Assembly: GCA_028713125.1 (NCBI GenBank)
Contig: JAQTOU010000002.1
Span: 268,583 to 332,582, forward strand
Origin: Elusimicrobiales bacterium
GTDB taxonomy: Bacteria; Elusimicrobiota; Elusimicrobia; Elusimicrobiales; UBA9959
Reading direction: 5' to 3'
Length of the DNA stretch: 64,000 bases
The translations under genes were made by a program, and so were the position numbers. Of this stretch, positions 43,136 to 51,043 are shown piece by piece. Positions within the stretch are counted from its first letter, which is position 1; each line of letters begins with the position of its first letter. The notes below the pieces were generated by a model. That model did not search any database and was not told the origin of the DNA. It saw nothing but the letters and a program-made list of their open reading frames with translations.

Positions 43136-43929
43136 TATTCTGGAAACTCTCCGGCGCCGGCAATGATTTCGTCCTTCTCACCGGCGCGCGTCGCGGCACG
43201 GCGGCCCTTAAAAGGCTGGCTTTGAGGTTGTGCGAGCAGAAGCGGGGCGTGGGCGCCGACGGGCTTCTTTATGTCAGGAAGGCCGGCGGGAACGCCGTCA
43301 GCGTGCGCTACTTCAACTCCGACGGCTCCGAAGCATTCTGCGGCAACGGCTCGCGCTGCTCGGCCTGGTGGGCGTACGGCAGCGGCCTTATGAAGCGGAA
43401 GGCGTTCCTGCTTCGGACCATAAGCGGGGACCTGCAGGCGGAGATCGTCTCCGATGAAAGCGTCAGGATGCGCATGCCCGACGTCCCGGAAGTTAAAAAA
43501 GCGTTCAAGGGCAAATACCCGGCGGGAATTAAACTGCTGCATTTCCTGAATACCGGGGTCCCTCACGCCGTCGTGCCTGTAAAGGACCTCGAGCGGACGG
43601 ACGTCGGCGGCCTGGGCAGGGCGCTCAGGTTCAATAAAGCTTTCGGGCCCGGGGGGGCCAACGTCGATTTTGTGAAGAAGCGCGGCGGCCTGGTGCTGGT
43701 CCGCACCTACGAGCGCGGCGTCGAGGGGGAAACGCTGGCCTGCGGCACCGGCATCACGGCGAGCGCCGTGGCGCTGGTTCACTCGGGGCAGGCCAGTTCC
43801 CCGGTAGATTTGCTCACCCGCGGTGGAGACAGGTTCCGCGTCTGGCTGAGGCCGGCGGGAAGCGGCGCTTCCGATATTTACATCCAGGGCCCGGCTAAGA
43901 TGGTTTTTAAAGGAGAAATAAAAATATGA
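43123..43929 (+). CDS. dapF: diaminopimelate epimerase
   Basis: A 268-residue epimerase interconverting LL- and meso-diaminopimelate for lysine and peptidoglycan. SGAGNDFVLL at the start, FNSDGSEAFCGNGSRC with catalytic Cys73, and ETLACGTGITAS with Cys207 provide the two-base thiol pair and substrate loops. The GTG start is supported by GGCGGAGGA 4 nt upstream, inside the 3' end of the TPR gene. The SEAF before CGNG differs from the usual AEMC but the core is intact. Its stop overlaps the dapA ATG (ATGA), so both lysine-pathway genes are coupled to an envelope-export gene run. Confidence 0.93.
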   Translation: MQKIIFWKLSGAGNDFVLLTGARRGTAALKRLALRLCEQKRGVGADGLLYVRKAGGNAVSVRYFNSDGSEAFCGNGSRCSAWWAYGSGLMKRKAFLLRTISGDLQAEIVSDESVRMRMPDVPEVKKAFKGKYPAGIKLLHFLNTGVPHAVVPVKDLERTDVGGLGRALRFNKAFGPGGANVDFVKKRGGLVLVRTYERGVEGETLACGTGITASAVALVHSGQASSPVDLLTRGGDRFRVWLRPAGSGASDIYIQGPAKMVFKGEIKI

Positions 43930-44798
43930 AAATTCAAGGCTGCTTTACCGCTATCGTCACCCCGTTCAAAAATGAGGCGGTGGATTTCGAGGCGCTGAAA
44001 AAAATAGTGCGCTTCCAGGCGGCGAACGGGATAAACGGCCTGGTGCCCTGCGGCTCCACCGGCGAGGCCGCGACGCTGACCCCGGAAGAATATCTGGAGG
44101 TCATCAAAACCGTGGTCAAGGCGGCCGGCGGGAAGGTGCCCGTAGTCCCCGGAGTCGGAACTAACTCGACGGCCAAGTCCGTCGAGATGGTGAAAAAGGT
44201 TTCGGCCCTCGGGGTCGACGGCCTGCTCGCTATAGTGCCTTACTACAATAAGCCCACCCAGGAGGGGATGACGGCGCATTTCTCGGCGCTGGCGAAAGCC
44301 ACCGCCCTGCCCGTCATCCTTTACAATATCCCCGGGCGTACCGGCGTGAACATGCTGCCGGCCACCGTCCTCGGCCTGCGTAAAAAATTCCCCAACATTG
44401 CCGGGATAAAAGAGGCCTCGGGCAGCCTGGACCAGGTGAGCGAGATAATAAACGGAGCCGACAAGGATTTCGCCGTGATGAGCGGCGACGATGCTCTCAC
44501 TTTGCCGATGATGTCGGTGGGCGCTAGGGGCGTTATTTCAGTCGTCTCCAACGCGGCTCCGGCCGAAATGGTCCGGATGTGCCGGCTTTTCATGAAGGCT
44601 GACCTGGCCGGGGCGTCGCGCCTCCATCACGAACTTTTCCCGCTGATCAAATCTCTTTTCACAGAGACGAATCCCATCCCGGTCAAGTTCGCCGTTTCCC
44701 TGCTCGGCCTCTGCCGGCCTGAACCGCGCCTGCCGCTCACCCCGCTGACGGAGAAAAACCGTAGAACGCTGAAAAAGATGATGCGCGGTTACCTCTGA
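43926..44798 (+). CDS. dapA: 4-hydroxy-tetrahydrodipicolinate synthase
   Basis: A 290-residue class I aldolase that condenses pyruvate and aspartate semialdehyde at the start of the lysine/diaminopimelate branch. CGSTGEAATLTPEEYLEVI near 42 (pyruvate site), ILYNIPGRTGVNM with Tyr near 134 and GIKEASG with the Schiff-base Lys162 are all present. Length and TIM-barrel layout are normal. It overlaps dapF by 4 bp upstream and its 3' end overlaps the convergent TMTC-like gene by 10 bp, so no terminator separates the two. Confidence 0.94.
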   Translation: MKIQGCFTAIVTPFKNEAVDFEALKKIVRFQAANGINGLVPCGSTGEAATLTPEEYLEVIKTVVKAAGGKVPVVPGVGTNSTAKSVEMVKKVSALGVDGLLAIVPYYNKPTQEGMTAHFSALAKATALPVILYNIPGRTGVNMLPATVLGLRKKFPNIAGIKEASGSLDQVSEIINGADKDFAVMSGDDALTLPMMSVGARGVISVVSNAAPAEMVRMCRLFMKADLAGASRLHHELFPLIKSLFTETNPIPVKFAVSLLGLCRPEPRLPLTPLTEKNRRTLKKMMRGYL

Positions 44799-46420
44799 GC
44801 TCCCACGGCCCCGGTCCGCGGGCGCGTCAGGGGCTTCGGCTCTTCCGCCGCTGAAAGATTCTTATATGCGGGGGCGTATCCCGGATCGGCCGCCGTAGCG
44901 ACAAGGAAGGCTTTTCTGGCTTCCGCCGCGCGGCCGAGCCTGACCAGGACCAGCCCGAGGTTGTTCCAGGCCGGGGCGTCGGAAGGCTTAATGGCCAGCG
45001 AGCGCCTCAGCATGCCTTCGGCCGCGGCGTACCGCCCGGTCATCCCGTAAAGAGTTCCAAGATTATAAAGCGCCTTCTGGCTGCCAGGGTCTTTCCGCAG
45101 GATGCCGGAAAGGAGCTCTTCCGCCTCCGCGGCGCGTCCAGCGGCCAGTTCGGCGCCGGCCAGGTTAAGGCGGGCTACTTCGCTTTCCGGATACTGTACG
45201 AGTACGTCGCGCCATAGCTCGCCGCTGGAATTCCAGACGGCGGACCTGCGCACGGAGGTTTTAAACAGAAGAAGGCAGGCCGCGAGCGCGCCCAGCGCCA
45301 GGAGCTTTTTCGTTCCCTGTCGCCAACGCCCGCCGGAGTGCGCGGCGGCGGCGGCTATCGCCAGGCCGGCCAGCGGCATATACAGGTATCTGTCGGCCGC
45401 CAGTGACGGTCCCACGGGGACCAGTATCAGGAAAGGCAGAAGGTTCAGCAGGAAAAAAAACAGGCCGGAAGCGGCCAGCCGGTTCTTTTTAACGGCGATC
45501 CAGAGAGCCGAGGCGAAGATAGCGGCCGGGGCAAGGTAAAGCGCGGTGCGGGTGCCGAGGAACACGGAAGTCTCCGCGTACGGATACAGCGCCGAAAGCT
45601 TGAGCGGCCAGCAGACTTTCAGTAGGTAGAAGGAGAAGAGCGGCAAAGGGTTTGCGGGGAGTATATGGCCGCTTTCGCCTTGGGCGGCGGCGGCAGCGGC
45701 GGCGAACAGGCCGGCCGCGGTTAAAAACGCGGCCTTTTCAATTATTGAGCGCTTGGTGAAGGTAGTCTTAAGGTGGGCGTCCAGGAGAAAGAAGGCGAGC
45801 GGCAGCGTGACGGCCGAAGCTTTAGAAAAGAGCGCGGCTAGGAAAAGGGCGGAGACGGCGGTCAGCGTGAAGCGGCCGGGTGCGCGCGAGTGGCGGAGGT
45901 AGGCCAGTATCGCGGCAAAATAGAAGAAGGAATAGAGCAGGTTCTTCCGTTCGGAGAGCCAGCAGACCGATTCCGCCTGGGCGGGGTGAACCGCCCACAA
46001 TAGCGCCGCCCAGAAAGCCGCGCTGGGCTCGCCGAGCAGACTGAACACGATTAAAAAAAGAAGCGTGGCGTTCAGGGAGTGAAGCAGGAGGTTGCCGTAA
46101 TGGTGGACGGCCGCGCTTTCTCCGAAGAGGGCGCTTTCCGAGGCGAGGCTCAGATCCGTGAGCGGGTGGTAGTTAGCCGCCCGGAAAGTAGTGAAGACCG
46201 TCTTCAGGCCGGCCGCCGAGAAGTTCCGCACAAGCGGGTTCTCGAAGGTATAAACCGGGTCGTCCCAGTTGACGTAGCCGGCTTTCAGGGCCGGATAATA
46301 AGCCGCGGCCGCCAAGAAAAAGAGCGACAGGAGGAAACCGGCCAGCTTCCGCGGCTTTTCCGCCGGCGGGGGAGTTGGCGGCGGAGTTTCCTCGGCAGGC
46401 CGGCCATGGCGCTGCATCAT
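44789..46420 (-). CDS. TMTC-like membrane glycosyltransferase with TPR tail
   Basis: A 543-residue protein. A Pro-rich cytosolic N-terminus (TPPPTPPPAEKP) leads to about ten membrane spans, with VNWDDPVYTFENPLVRN (DD motif), NYHPLTDLSL and ERKNLLYSFFYFAAI as in TMTC-type O-mannosyltransferase-like proteins, followed by about three TPR units (LNLAGAELAAGRAAEAEELL, LYNLGTLYGMTGRYAAAEGM, WNNLGLVLVRLGRAAEARKA) near 400-510. Bacterial homologues are thought to transfer sugars from a polyprenyl donor, with the TPR part binding acceptors. Its ATG overlaps the mtgA stop (ATGA). The last gene of the minus-strand glycan run. Confidence 0.72.
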   Translation of the reverse strand: MMQRHGRPAEETPPPTPPPAEKPRKLAGFLLSLFFLAAAAYYPALKAGYVNWDDPVYTFENPLVRNFSAAGLKTVFTTFRAANYHPLTDLSLASESALFGESAAVHHYGNLLLHSLNATLLFLIVFSLLGEPSAAFWAALLWAVHPAQAESVCWLSERKNLLYSFFYFAAILAYLRHSRAPGRFTLTAVSALFLAALFSKASAVTLPLAFFLLDAHLKTTFTKRSIIEKAAFLTAAGLFAAAAAAAQGESGHILPANPLPLFSFYLLKVCWPLKLSALYPYAETSVFLGTRTALYLAPAAIFASALWIAVKKNRLAASGLFFFLLNLLPFLILVPVGPSLAADRYLYMPLAGLAIAAAAAHSGGRWRQGTKKLLALGALAACLLLFKTSVRRSAVWNSSGELWRDVLVQYPESEVARLNLAGAELAAGRAAEAEELLSGILRKDPGSQKALYNLGTLYGMTGRYAAAEGMLRRSLAIKPSDAPAWNNLGLVLVRLGRAAEARKAFLVATAADPGYAPAYKNLSAAEEPKPLTRPRTGAVGAQR

Positions 46421-47256
46421 GGAGCCGCGGTTTCGGCAGGTGCCGGGACCGCTTCCGCGGCGGCGCCGCTGGAAGTCAGTACTTCCAGGGACTCGCTTAT
46501 TTCTTCTTCGTCAGCTTCCTCCGGCAGGTAGCCGGAGGCGCGCATCCTCGCCACGATGGCGCTTTTGCGCCCTTCCATGAACCGGGTCCCTTTGACCGGG
46601 CTGTAGCGCCGGGGGCTGGGCAGCGCCGCGGCCAGCGCCGCCGCTTCCTCAGGCGTAAGGTCCGCCGCGCTTTTGCCGAAATAGGCGCGGGCGGCGGCTT
46701 CCGCCCCGTAGATGCCGCGGCCCCATTCGGCCACGTTCAGGTAGATCTCGAAAATGCGGCGTTTCCCCAGCTCCTTCTCGAGCCGGCGCGCGATGAGCAT
46801 TTCCTTGATCTTGCGCAGCGGGTTCTTGGAGGGGGAAAGGTAGAGGTTGCGGGCCAGCTGCTGGGTGATGGTGCTGCCGCCCTTCGCAAAACGCATTTTC
46901 TTCCAGTCCGTCTCCAGGGCCTTCCGGGTGCTTTCCCAATCTACCCCTTTATGCTGGTAAAAACCGCCGTCTTCCGCCACCAGGACCGCATGTTTTAAAT
47001 TCGCCGAGATCCCGTCCCAGCCGGTCCAGATGATCGTCCGCCCCAGCTTCTTCCCCTGCGCGAGCGACTGCTTTTCCTTGATGCGCATGAAAGAGGTTTC
47101 AAGCGGGTTCTTTTTTTTAAGCTCCGATACATCAGGCAGCCAGAAGAGATAAGCGGTCCCCGCCAGCAGGAAGAAGCCGCAGAGCCCCGCCAGCAGTAGA
47201 AGCTCCCTGCCGTAGAAAGGGCGGAAGTTTTTCTTTCCGGAGCTGGATCTTGTCAT
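46417..47256 (-). CDS. mtgA: monofunctional peptidoglycan transglycosylase (GT51)
   Basis: Polymerises lipid II into glycan strands at the outer face of the inner membrane. One N-terminal anchor span (about 18-38) precedes a GT51 domain: AVLVAEDGGFYQHKGVDW with catalytic Glu95, GGSTITQQLARNLYL near 125, RKIKEMLIARRLEKEL near 147 and EIYLNVAEWGRGIYGAEAAA. There is no transpeptidase domain, as expected for MtgA, and the sequence ends in an acidic Ala/Pro tail. It lies 12 nt after the flavoprotein gene and overlaps the TMTC-like gene, so wall-glycan synthesis is co-transcribed with surface-glycan genes. Confidence 0.92.
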   Translation of the reverse strand: MTRSSSGKKNFRPFYGRELLLLAGLCGFFLLAGTAYLFWLPDVSELKKKNPLETSFMRIKEKQSLAQGKKLGRTIIWTGWDGISANLKHAVLVAEDGGFYQHKGVDWESTRKALETDWKKMRFAKGGSTITQQLARNLYLSPSKNPLRKIKEMLIARRLEKELGKRRIFEIYLNVAEWGRGIYGAEAAARAYFGKSAADLTPEEAAALAAALPSPRRYSPVKGTRFMEGRKSAIVARMRASGYLPEEADEEEISESLEVLTSSGAAAEAVPAPAETAAP

Positions 47257-47268
47257 GTGAGCGGCCGT

Positions 47269-48573
47269 CTAGCGCCGCTTGAGAATGGCGGCGGCGGCGC
47301 CGAGGCCTTCCTTCACGCTTTCTTCCATGAAGGAGTACTTCCAGGCGCCATAGCGCCCGATGGAAAAAGCTTTCTTCGCTTTCAGCCAGTCGAAGATCAC
47401 CGGCAGGGCTTCGGCGCGCTCCCGGTTGTAGATAATGTAGGCGCAGGGGATCTTAAGCCAGAGCTTTTCCACTATCTGCCCGGCGCTTTTGATGAGCCCG
47501 CAGGCCTTTAGCCCCTTTATGATGGATTCCTCCGCGGAGGCCAGGTCCAGCGCCGATCCCGGGGTGGCTATCTCGATATAAAAAGAGGCGCAGCCGCGCG
47601 GCGCGAGCTCTTTGGAAAAATTCGTGGCTATGCCGGCCCTGTAGAAAGGAAAATCGGCGCCCGGGAAATAGCCCCAGTGCATATCCGACTTCACGCCTTT
47701 TACGCCCAGGTTCAGAACGTAGACCGTATTGTTGCGCAGGCTGGCCGCGGCGAGCCTGACCGCGGCAGGGGCGTCTTCGGCGCGCGCTATAAGGTCTTTC
47801 AGGGGGGAAGTATTAATGAGGCGCTTAAAATGTATCGGGCCGAAATGCCGCACATTCGCGACCCCTTTCCTGAGGTTAAGACTTTCGACCTCGAGCCCCA
47901 GGCGCAGGCCGCCCAGGTTCATCGCCAGCGCATTCGGGAGCGCGCCGATGCCGCCGCGCTTCGGGTAGTTAAATACGGTATTGTAGCCCAGCCCTTCGGA
48001 CTTCTTCCCGTAAGCGCCCTTTATTACCTCCTCGGGGCTCGGCAGCGGCACGAAGGGCGCGCACCATTCCGTGGTCAGCCGCTCGAGCGGGTATTGCCAG
48101 AGCTTGGCATTGTAGGGCAGCATGAAATGGTTCGAGATGCCCTCGCCGAAAACCCGCCTGGTCCAGCGGGTGAAGACTTCAGGCCCGCTCACCGCTTCGG
48201 CTTTCCTTGCCGCGTAGGCGGCGAGGAAACCGCTTACGCACTCCGATTTGACCTTGGGCGGCAGGCCGGAGAGGTTCGCCTGGAACGGATAAGGCGTCCA
48301 GCTCTTATGCGCGTAAACCCGCGCGTCACGCTTTATCCGTACGCAATTTTTGCCCAGGGCGCCCAGGATCAATTTAGTGGTTTCGGGCCAGCGCAGGTGC
48401 AGCAGGTGGCCCGAGTAGTCGAAATGAAAAGCGCCTTTTTTAAGCGTGGCGGAAAGCCCGCCCGGGCGGCTTTCGCGTTCGGCGAGGAGGTAATCTTTTT
48501 TCCCTTCCAGGGCCTTGGCGGCCGAGAGCCCGGCCAGTCCCCCGCCGATTATAAGAACGTCCGTCTTAAGCAT
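47269..48573 (-). CDS. FAD-dependent oxidoreductase, UDP-galactopyranose mutase/amine oxidase-like
   Basis: A 434-residue flavoprotein; the frame extends upstream but ATG 48573 begins the Rossmann motif directly (MLKTDVLIIGGGLAGLSAAK) and lies 2 nt after the neighbour's stop. ERESRPGGLSAT completes the FAD-binding pattern, followed by a substrate domain with GYNTVFNYPKRGGIGALPNA and a C-terminal return to the FAD fold (RYGAWKYSFMEESVKEG). UDP-galactopyranose mutase, protoporphyrinogen oxidase and amine oxidases share this fold. In a glycan locus a role on a nucleotide sugar is most likely, for example ring contraction, but the mutase active-site residues cannot be confirmed by eye. Confidence 0.75.
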   Translation of the reverse strand: MLKTDVLIIGGGLAGLSAAKALEGKKDYLLAERESRPGGLSATLKKGAFHFDYSGHLLHLRWPETTKLILGALGKNCVRIKRDARVYAHKSWTPYPFQANLSGLPPKVKSECVSGFLAAYAARKAEAVSGPEVFTRWTRRVFGEGISNHFMLPYNAKLWQYPLERLTTEWCAPFVPLPSPEEVIKGAYGKKSEGLGYNTVFNYPKRGGIGALPNALAMNLGGLRLGLEVESLNLRKGVANVRHFGPIHFKRLINTSPLKDLIARAEDAPAAVRLAAASLRNNTVYVLNLGVKGVKSDMHWGYFPGADFPFYRAGIATNFSKELAPRGCASFYIEIATPGSALDLASAEESIIKGLKACGLIKSAGQIVEKLWLKIPCAYIIYNRERAEALPVIFDWLKAKKAFSIGRYGAWKYSFMEESVKEGLGAAAAILKRR

Positions 48574-48575
48574 GG

Positions 48576-49841
48576 CTATTTCTTTTTTACGATCTCTATC
48601 TCGGGAAGCGGGAAGATCAGGCCGATGCCTTTCTCCAGCACTTCCTTTTCCCTTTCGATGAATTCTTCCTTGAAATGCCAGGGCAGCACGAGGTAATAAT
48701 CGGGCGACATCGCCCTTGATTCGGCTTCGCTGATTATCGGGATATCCGTGCCCAGCGTATGCGCCCCGTACTTCTCGGGATTGCGCTCCGCGGCGTAATC
48801 TACGATATGGTTGTCGATCCCGCACCACTGCAGGATCGTGTTCCCCTTGGTGGAAGCCCCGTATATATGGATCTTCTTTCCTTCCTTCTTCAGCTTCCTG
48901 AGCAGCAGCTGGAGCTCGTCCCGGTGCAGGGCGATCCTTTCCTGGAAATTCTTGTAAGGCTTGTCGGTGTCCAGCTCGAGATCGAACTCCTCCTGGTGCA
49001 GGCGCTGGATATTCCGGGAGAACTCCTCGTTCTTGTACTTGAAGTTGTTCGCGTGCGTCGCGTAGCAGCGCAGGCTGCCGCCGTTGATGTCGTTCTGCGT
49101 CACGTTGAAGATCTTCAGCCCGCTCTGTTTAAGGATGTTCTCTATGACGGCGAGGCTGTAATATTCAAGGTGCTCGTGGCAGATAGTATCGTAGGAGTTC
49201 ATCTTGAGCATCGTCGGCATGTAGGACATTTCAAAGATCCAGATTCCGTCCGGGCCGAGGGCGCTCTTGATCCCTTTGGCGAAGGCGATCGGGTCCTCCA
49301 GGTCGTAGAACATCGCGATCGAGGTGATGATGTCGAATTTGTCCTGGCCGACGCGCGTGGCGAGCTCGGCGGAGGGGAAGATGTCGCGGATGACGGTAGC
49401 GGCGGCCCTGTCTATGCCCTGCGCCACGTCCGAAGGGTCCACTCCGAACTTTTTATAGCCGGCCGGATAGTAGTTGAAAAGGGTCCCGTCATTGCAGCCT
49501 ATATCCAGGACCATGGCCGCCGGCTTGCCCACGATGGCGGCCGCGGCCTCCGCGATGCCTTTCAGGTGGTTTTTCATCGTGCTGTTGGTCCCGGAGCGGT
49601 ACCAGTAGGTGGAGTAGAGGATCTCGGGGGGGACGGAGTGCTCCATCTGCAGCAGGCCGCAGGCCTTCTCGTCCCGCTTCGGGTCGCAGCGCACCAGGGA
49701 CATCGGGATCTTCCTCTGGGGGGGGAGGTCCTTGCCTGGCTTTACGAACAAGCCCTGCAGGTACTGTTCCCCCAGGTCTATCACGGGCGTCAGGGCGGCG
49801 GAGCCGCAGACCCTGCAGGTTTTTCTGTGAATCAGGTGCAT
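48576..49841 (-). CDS. SAM-dependent sugar C-methyltransferase (three-domain)
   Basis: A 421-residue protein with the three-part layout of NDP-sugar C-methyltransferases such as TylC3/NovU: an N-terminal zinc domain (CRVCGSAALTPVIDLGEQYL, then CDPKRDEKACGLLQ near 52-63), a central Rossmann domain (MVLDIGCNDGTLFNYYPAGY near 110, SAM site), and a C-terminal domain starting IHIYGASTKGNTILQWCGI near 320. The conserved EHLEYYSLAVIE near 225 carries the proposed catalytic His/Tyr. These enzymes branch deoxyamino or deoxy-ketosugars at C3. AGGAGA precedes the ATG. The neighbouring flavoprotein and aminotransferase genes fit synthesis of an unusual surface sugar. Confidence 0.85.
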   Translation of the reverse strand: MHLIHRKTCRVCGSAALTPVIDLGEQYLQGLFVKPGKDLPPQRKIPMSLVRCDPKRDEKACGLLQMEHSVPPEILYSTYWYRSGTNSTMKNHLKGIAEAAAAIVGKPAAMVLDIGCNDGTLFNYYPAGYKKFGVDPSDVAQGIDRAAATVIRDIFPSAELATRVGQDKFDIITSIAMFYDLEDPIAFAKGIKSALGPDGIWIFEMSYMPTMLKMNSYDTICHEHLEYYSLAVIENILKQSGLKIFNVTQNDINGGSLRCYATHANNFKYKNEEFSRNIQRLHQEEFDLELDTDKPYKNFQERIALHRDELQLLLRKLKKEGKKIHIYGASTKGNTILQWCGIDNHIVDYAAERNPEKYGAHTLGTDIPIISEAESRAMSPDYYLVLPWHFKEEFIEREKEVLEKGIGLIFPLPEIEIVKKK

Positions 49842-49936
49842 GACTGTTCTCCTATGCTTTGCCCGCCATCAAAAGAGAGGAAAAGCGTTCGTTCCCATAG
49901 TACTAATATATAGATTTTCCCGGGTTGAAAGCAAAC

Positions 49937-49950
49937 CCCTCCGCGGAGGG
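49937..49950. terminator. weak hairpin between two glycan genes
   Basis: CCCTC-CGCG-GAGGG; on the minus strand it is followed by GTTTGCTTTC after the GT9 gene. The T run is poor, so termination may be partial. Confidence 0.3.
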
Positions 49951-49956
49951 CGCGCG

Positions 49957-51039
49957 TCAGGCCTTCCCGGGCCCCAGGTGGGCCCGGACCGCTTTTTTTA
50001 ACATGTCTATATCGATAATGCCCATGCAGGCCGGCGCTTTGCACTTTATAGCCGGGGATGTGCTTTCGTAAGGGTACATATAGCACGGCGCGCAATCCAG
50101 CCCAAGGGTTATAGCCGTATTGTTTTTGCCGTAGGGGGCCGTCACGGCGGGGCTGGTAGGCCCCAGGACGGTAATGGTGGTCGAGCCCGCCGCGGCCGCG
50201 AGCGGGCCCAGGCCGCCGTCAGTGTTTATAAAGAGCCGGCAGCTTTTAAGCATCGTGGCTATCCTGTTAGTTTCCGCGCGGTCGACCGCGACCGGCCGGC
50301 TTTTTGCCAGCGCTATTATCCTGTCCGCCGCTTCCTTCTCGTCCGGCCCGGAGAAGACCAGCACCTTCGCTTTGTATTCTGCGGCCAGCCAGTCTATGAG
50401 GGCGGCAAAAACGTCGATGTTCCCCGGCGCCCAGTTTTTATACACCTGGGCTTTGCTTATGCTCGGGTGGACGCCTATCACCAGGTCGGCCCGCGCGTCT
50501 ATCCCTTTGTCCCTGAGAAAAGCCCGCGCGTAGTCCTCGTCGTGCGGCGCCAGCCAAAGCGACATGTCCGGCGCCGCCGGCGCCGGGTCGGGGCCGAGGC
50601 AGGAGAGCAGGTCCAGGTTCTTCTCCACCTGGTGCTTCCGCCGGTCGGAGTCGACCCGGCAATCCTGCAGGAATGGCATTGTGCGCCACCTCGCGAAACC
50701 GTAGTAATGGGTTATTCTTTTTTTCGCGCCGGCGAAAAAAGCGAACAGATTGTAGGCCAGCCGGTTGGAGGGGAAAGAAGTAATGCTAACGTCGAAGTTC
50801 TCCCGGCGGAGGGCCAGGACCGTTTTCAGGTGCCCGAACAGGCTGGCGGCGTCGGTCTTCTTGTAGTCTACCAGCACCGGCCTGATATAGGGGCAATTGG
50901 CGAAAAGCTCGACGCATTTCCTGTCGCGCACGACCAGGGTCATCGGGTCGCCGCCGTATTTTTCACGGAGGTGGCGGATCAGCGGTATCATGTATACCGT
51001 GTCGCCCAGTCCTTTGAGGGAAATTAAAAGTATCTTCAT
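49957..51039 (-). CDS. glycosyltransferase family 9 (heptosyltransferase-like)
   Basis: A 360-residue GT9 enzyme. MKILLISLKGLGDTVYMIPL is the family start, with a KGLGD motif where heptosyltransferases bind the acceptor, and the C-terminal half has VIGVHPSISKAQVYKNW near 185 and INTDGGLGPLAAAAGSTTI near 275 with FGPT-like GPTSPAVTAPYG, the donor site of the GT-B fold. The family adds heptose (or a related sugar) to LPS core. Being in a glycan locus with lipid-linked transferases fits. Four-nt gap to the preceding fusion gene (51044). Confidence 0.88.
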   Translation of the reverse strand: MKILLISLKGLGDTVYMIPLIRHLREKYGGDPMTLVVRDRKCVELFANCPYIRPVLVDYKKTDAASLFGHLKTVLALRRENFDVSITSFPSNRLAYNLFAFFAGAKKRITHYYGFARWRTMPFLQDCRVDSDRRKHQVEKNLDLLSCLGPDPAPAAPDMSLWLAPHDEDYARAFLRDKGIDARADLVIGVHPSISKAQVYKNWAPGNIDVFAALIDWLAAEYKAKVLVFSGPDEKEAADRIIALAKSRPVAVDRAETNRIATMLKSCRLFINTDGGLGPLAAAAGSTTITVLGPTSPAVTAPYGKNNTAITLGLDCAPCYMYPYESTSPAIKCKAPACMGIIDIDMLKKAVRAHLGPGKA

Positions 51040-51043
51040 TCGG

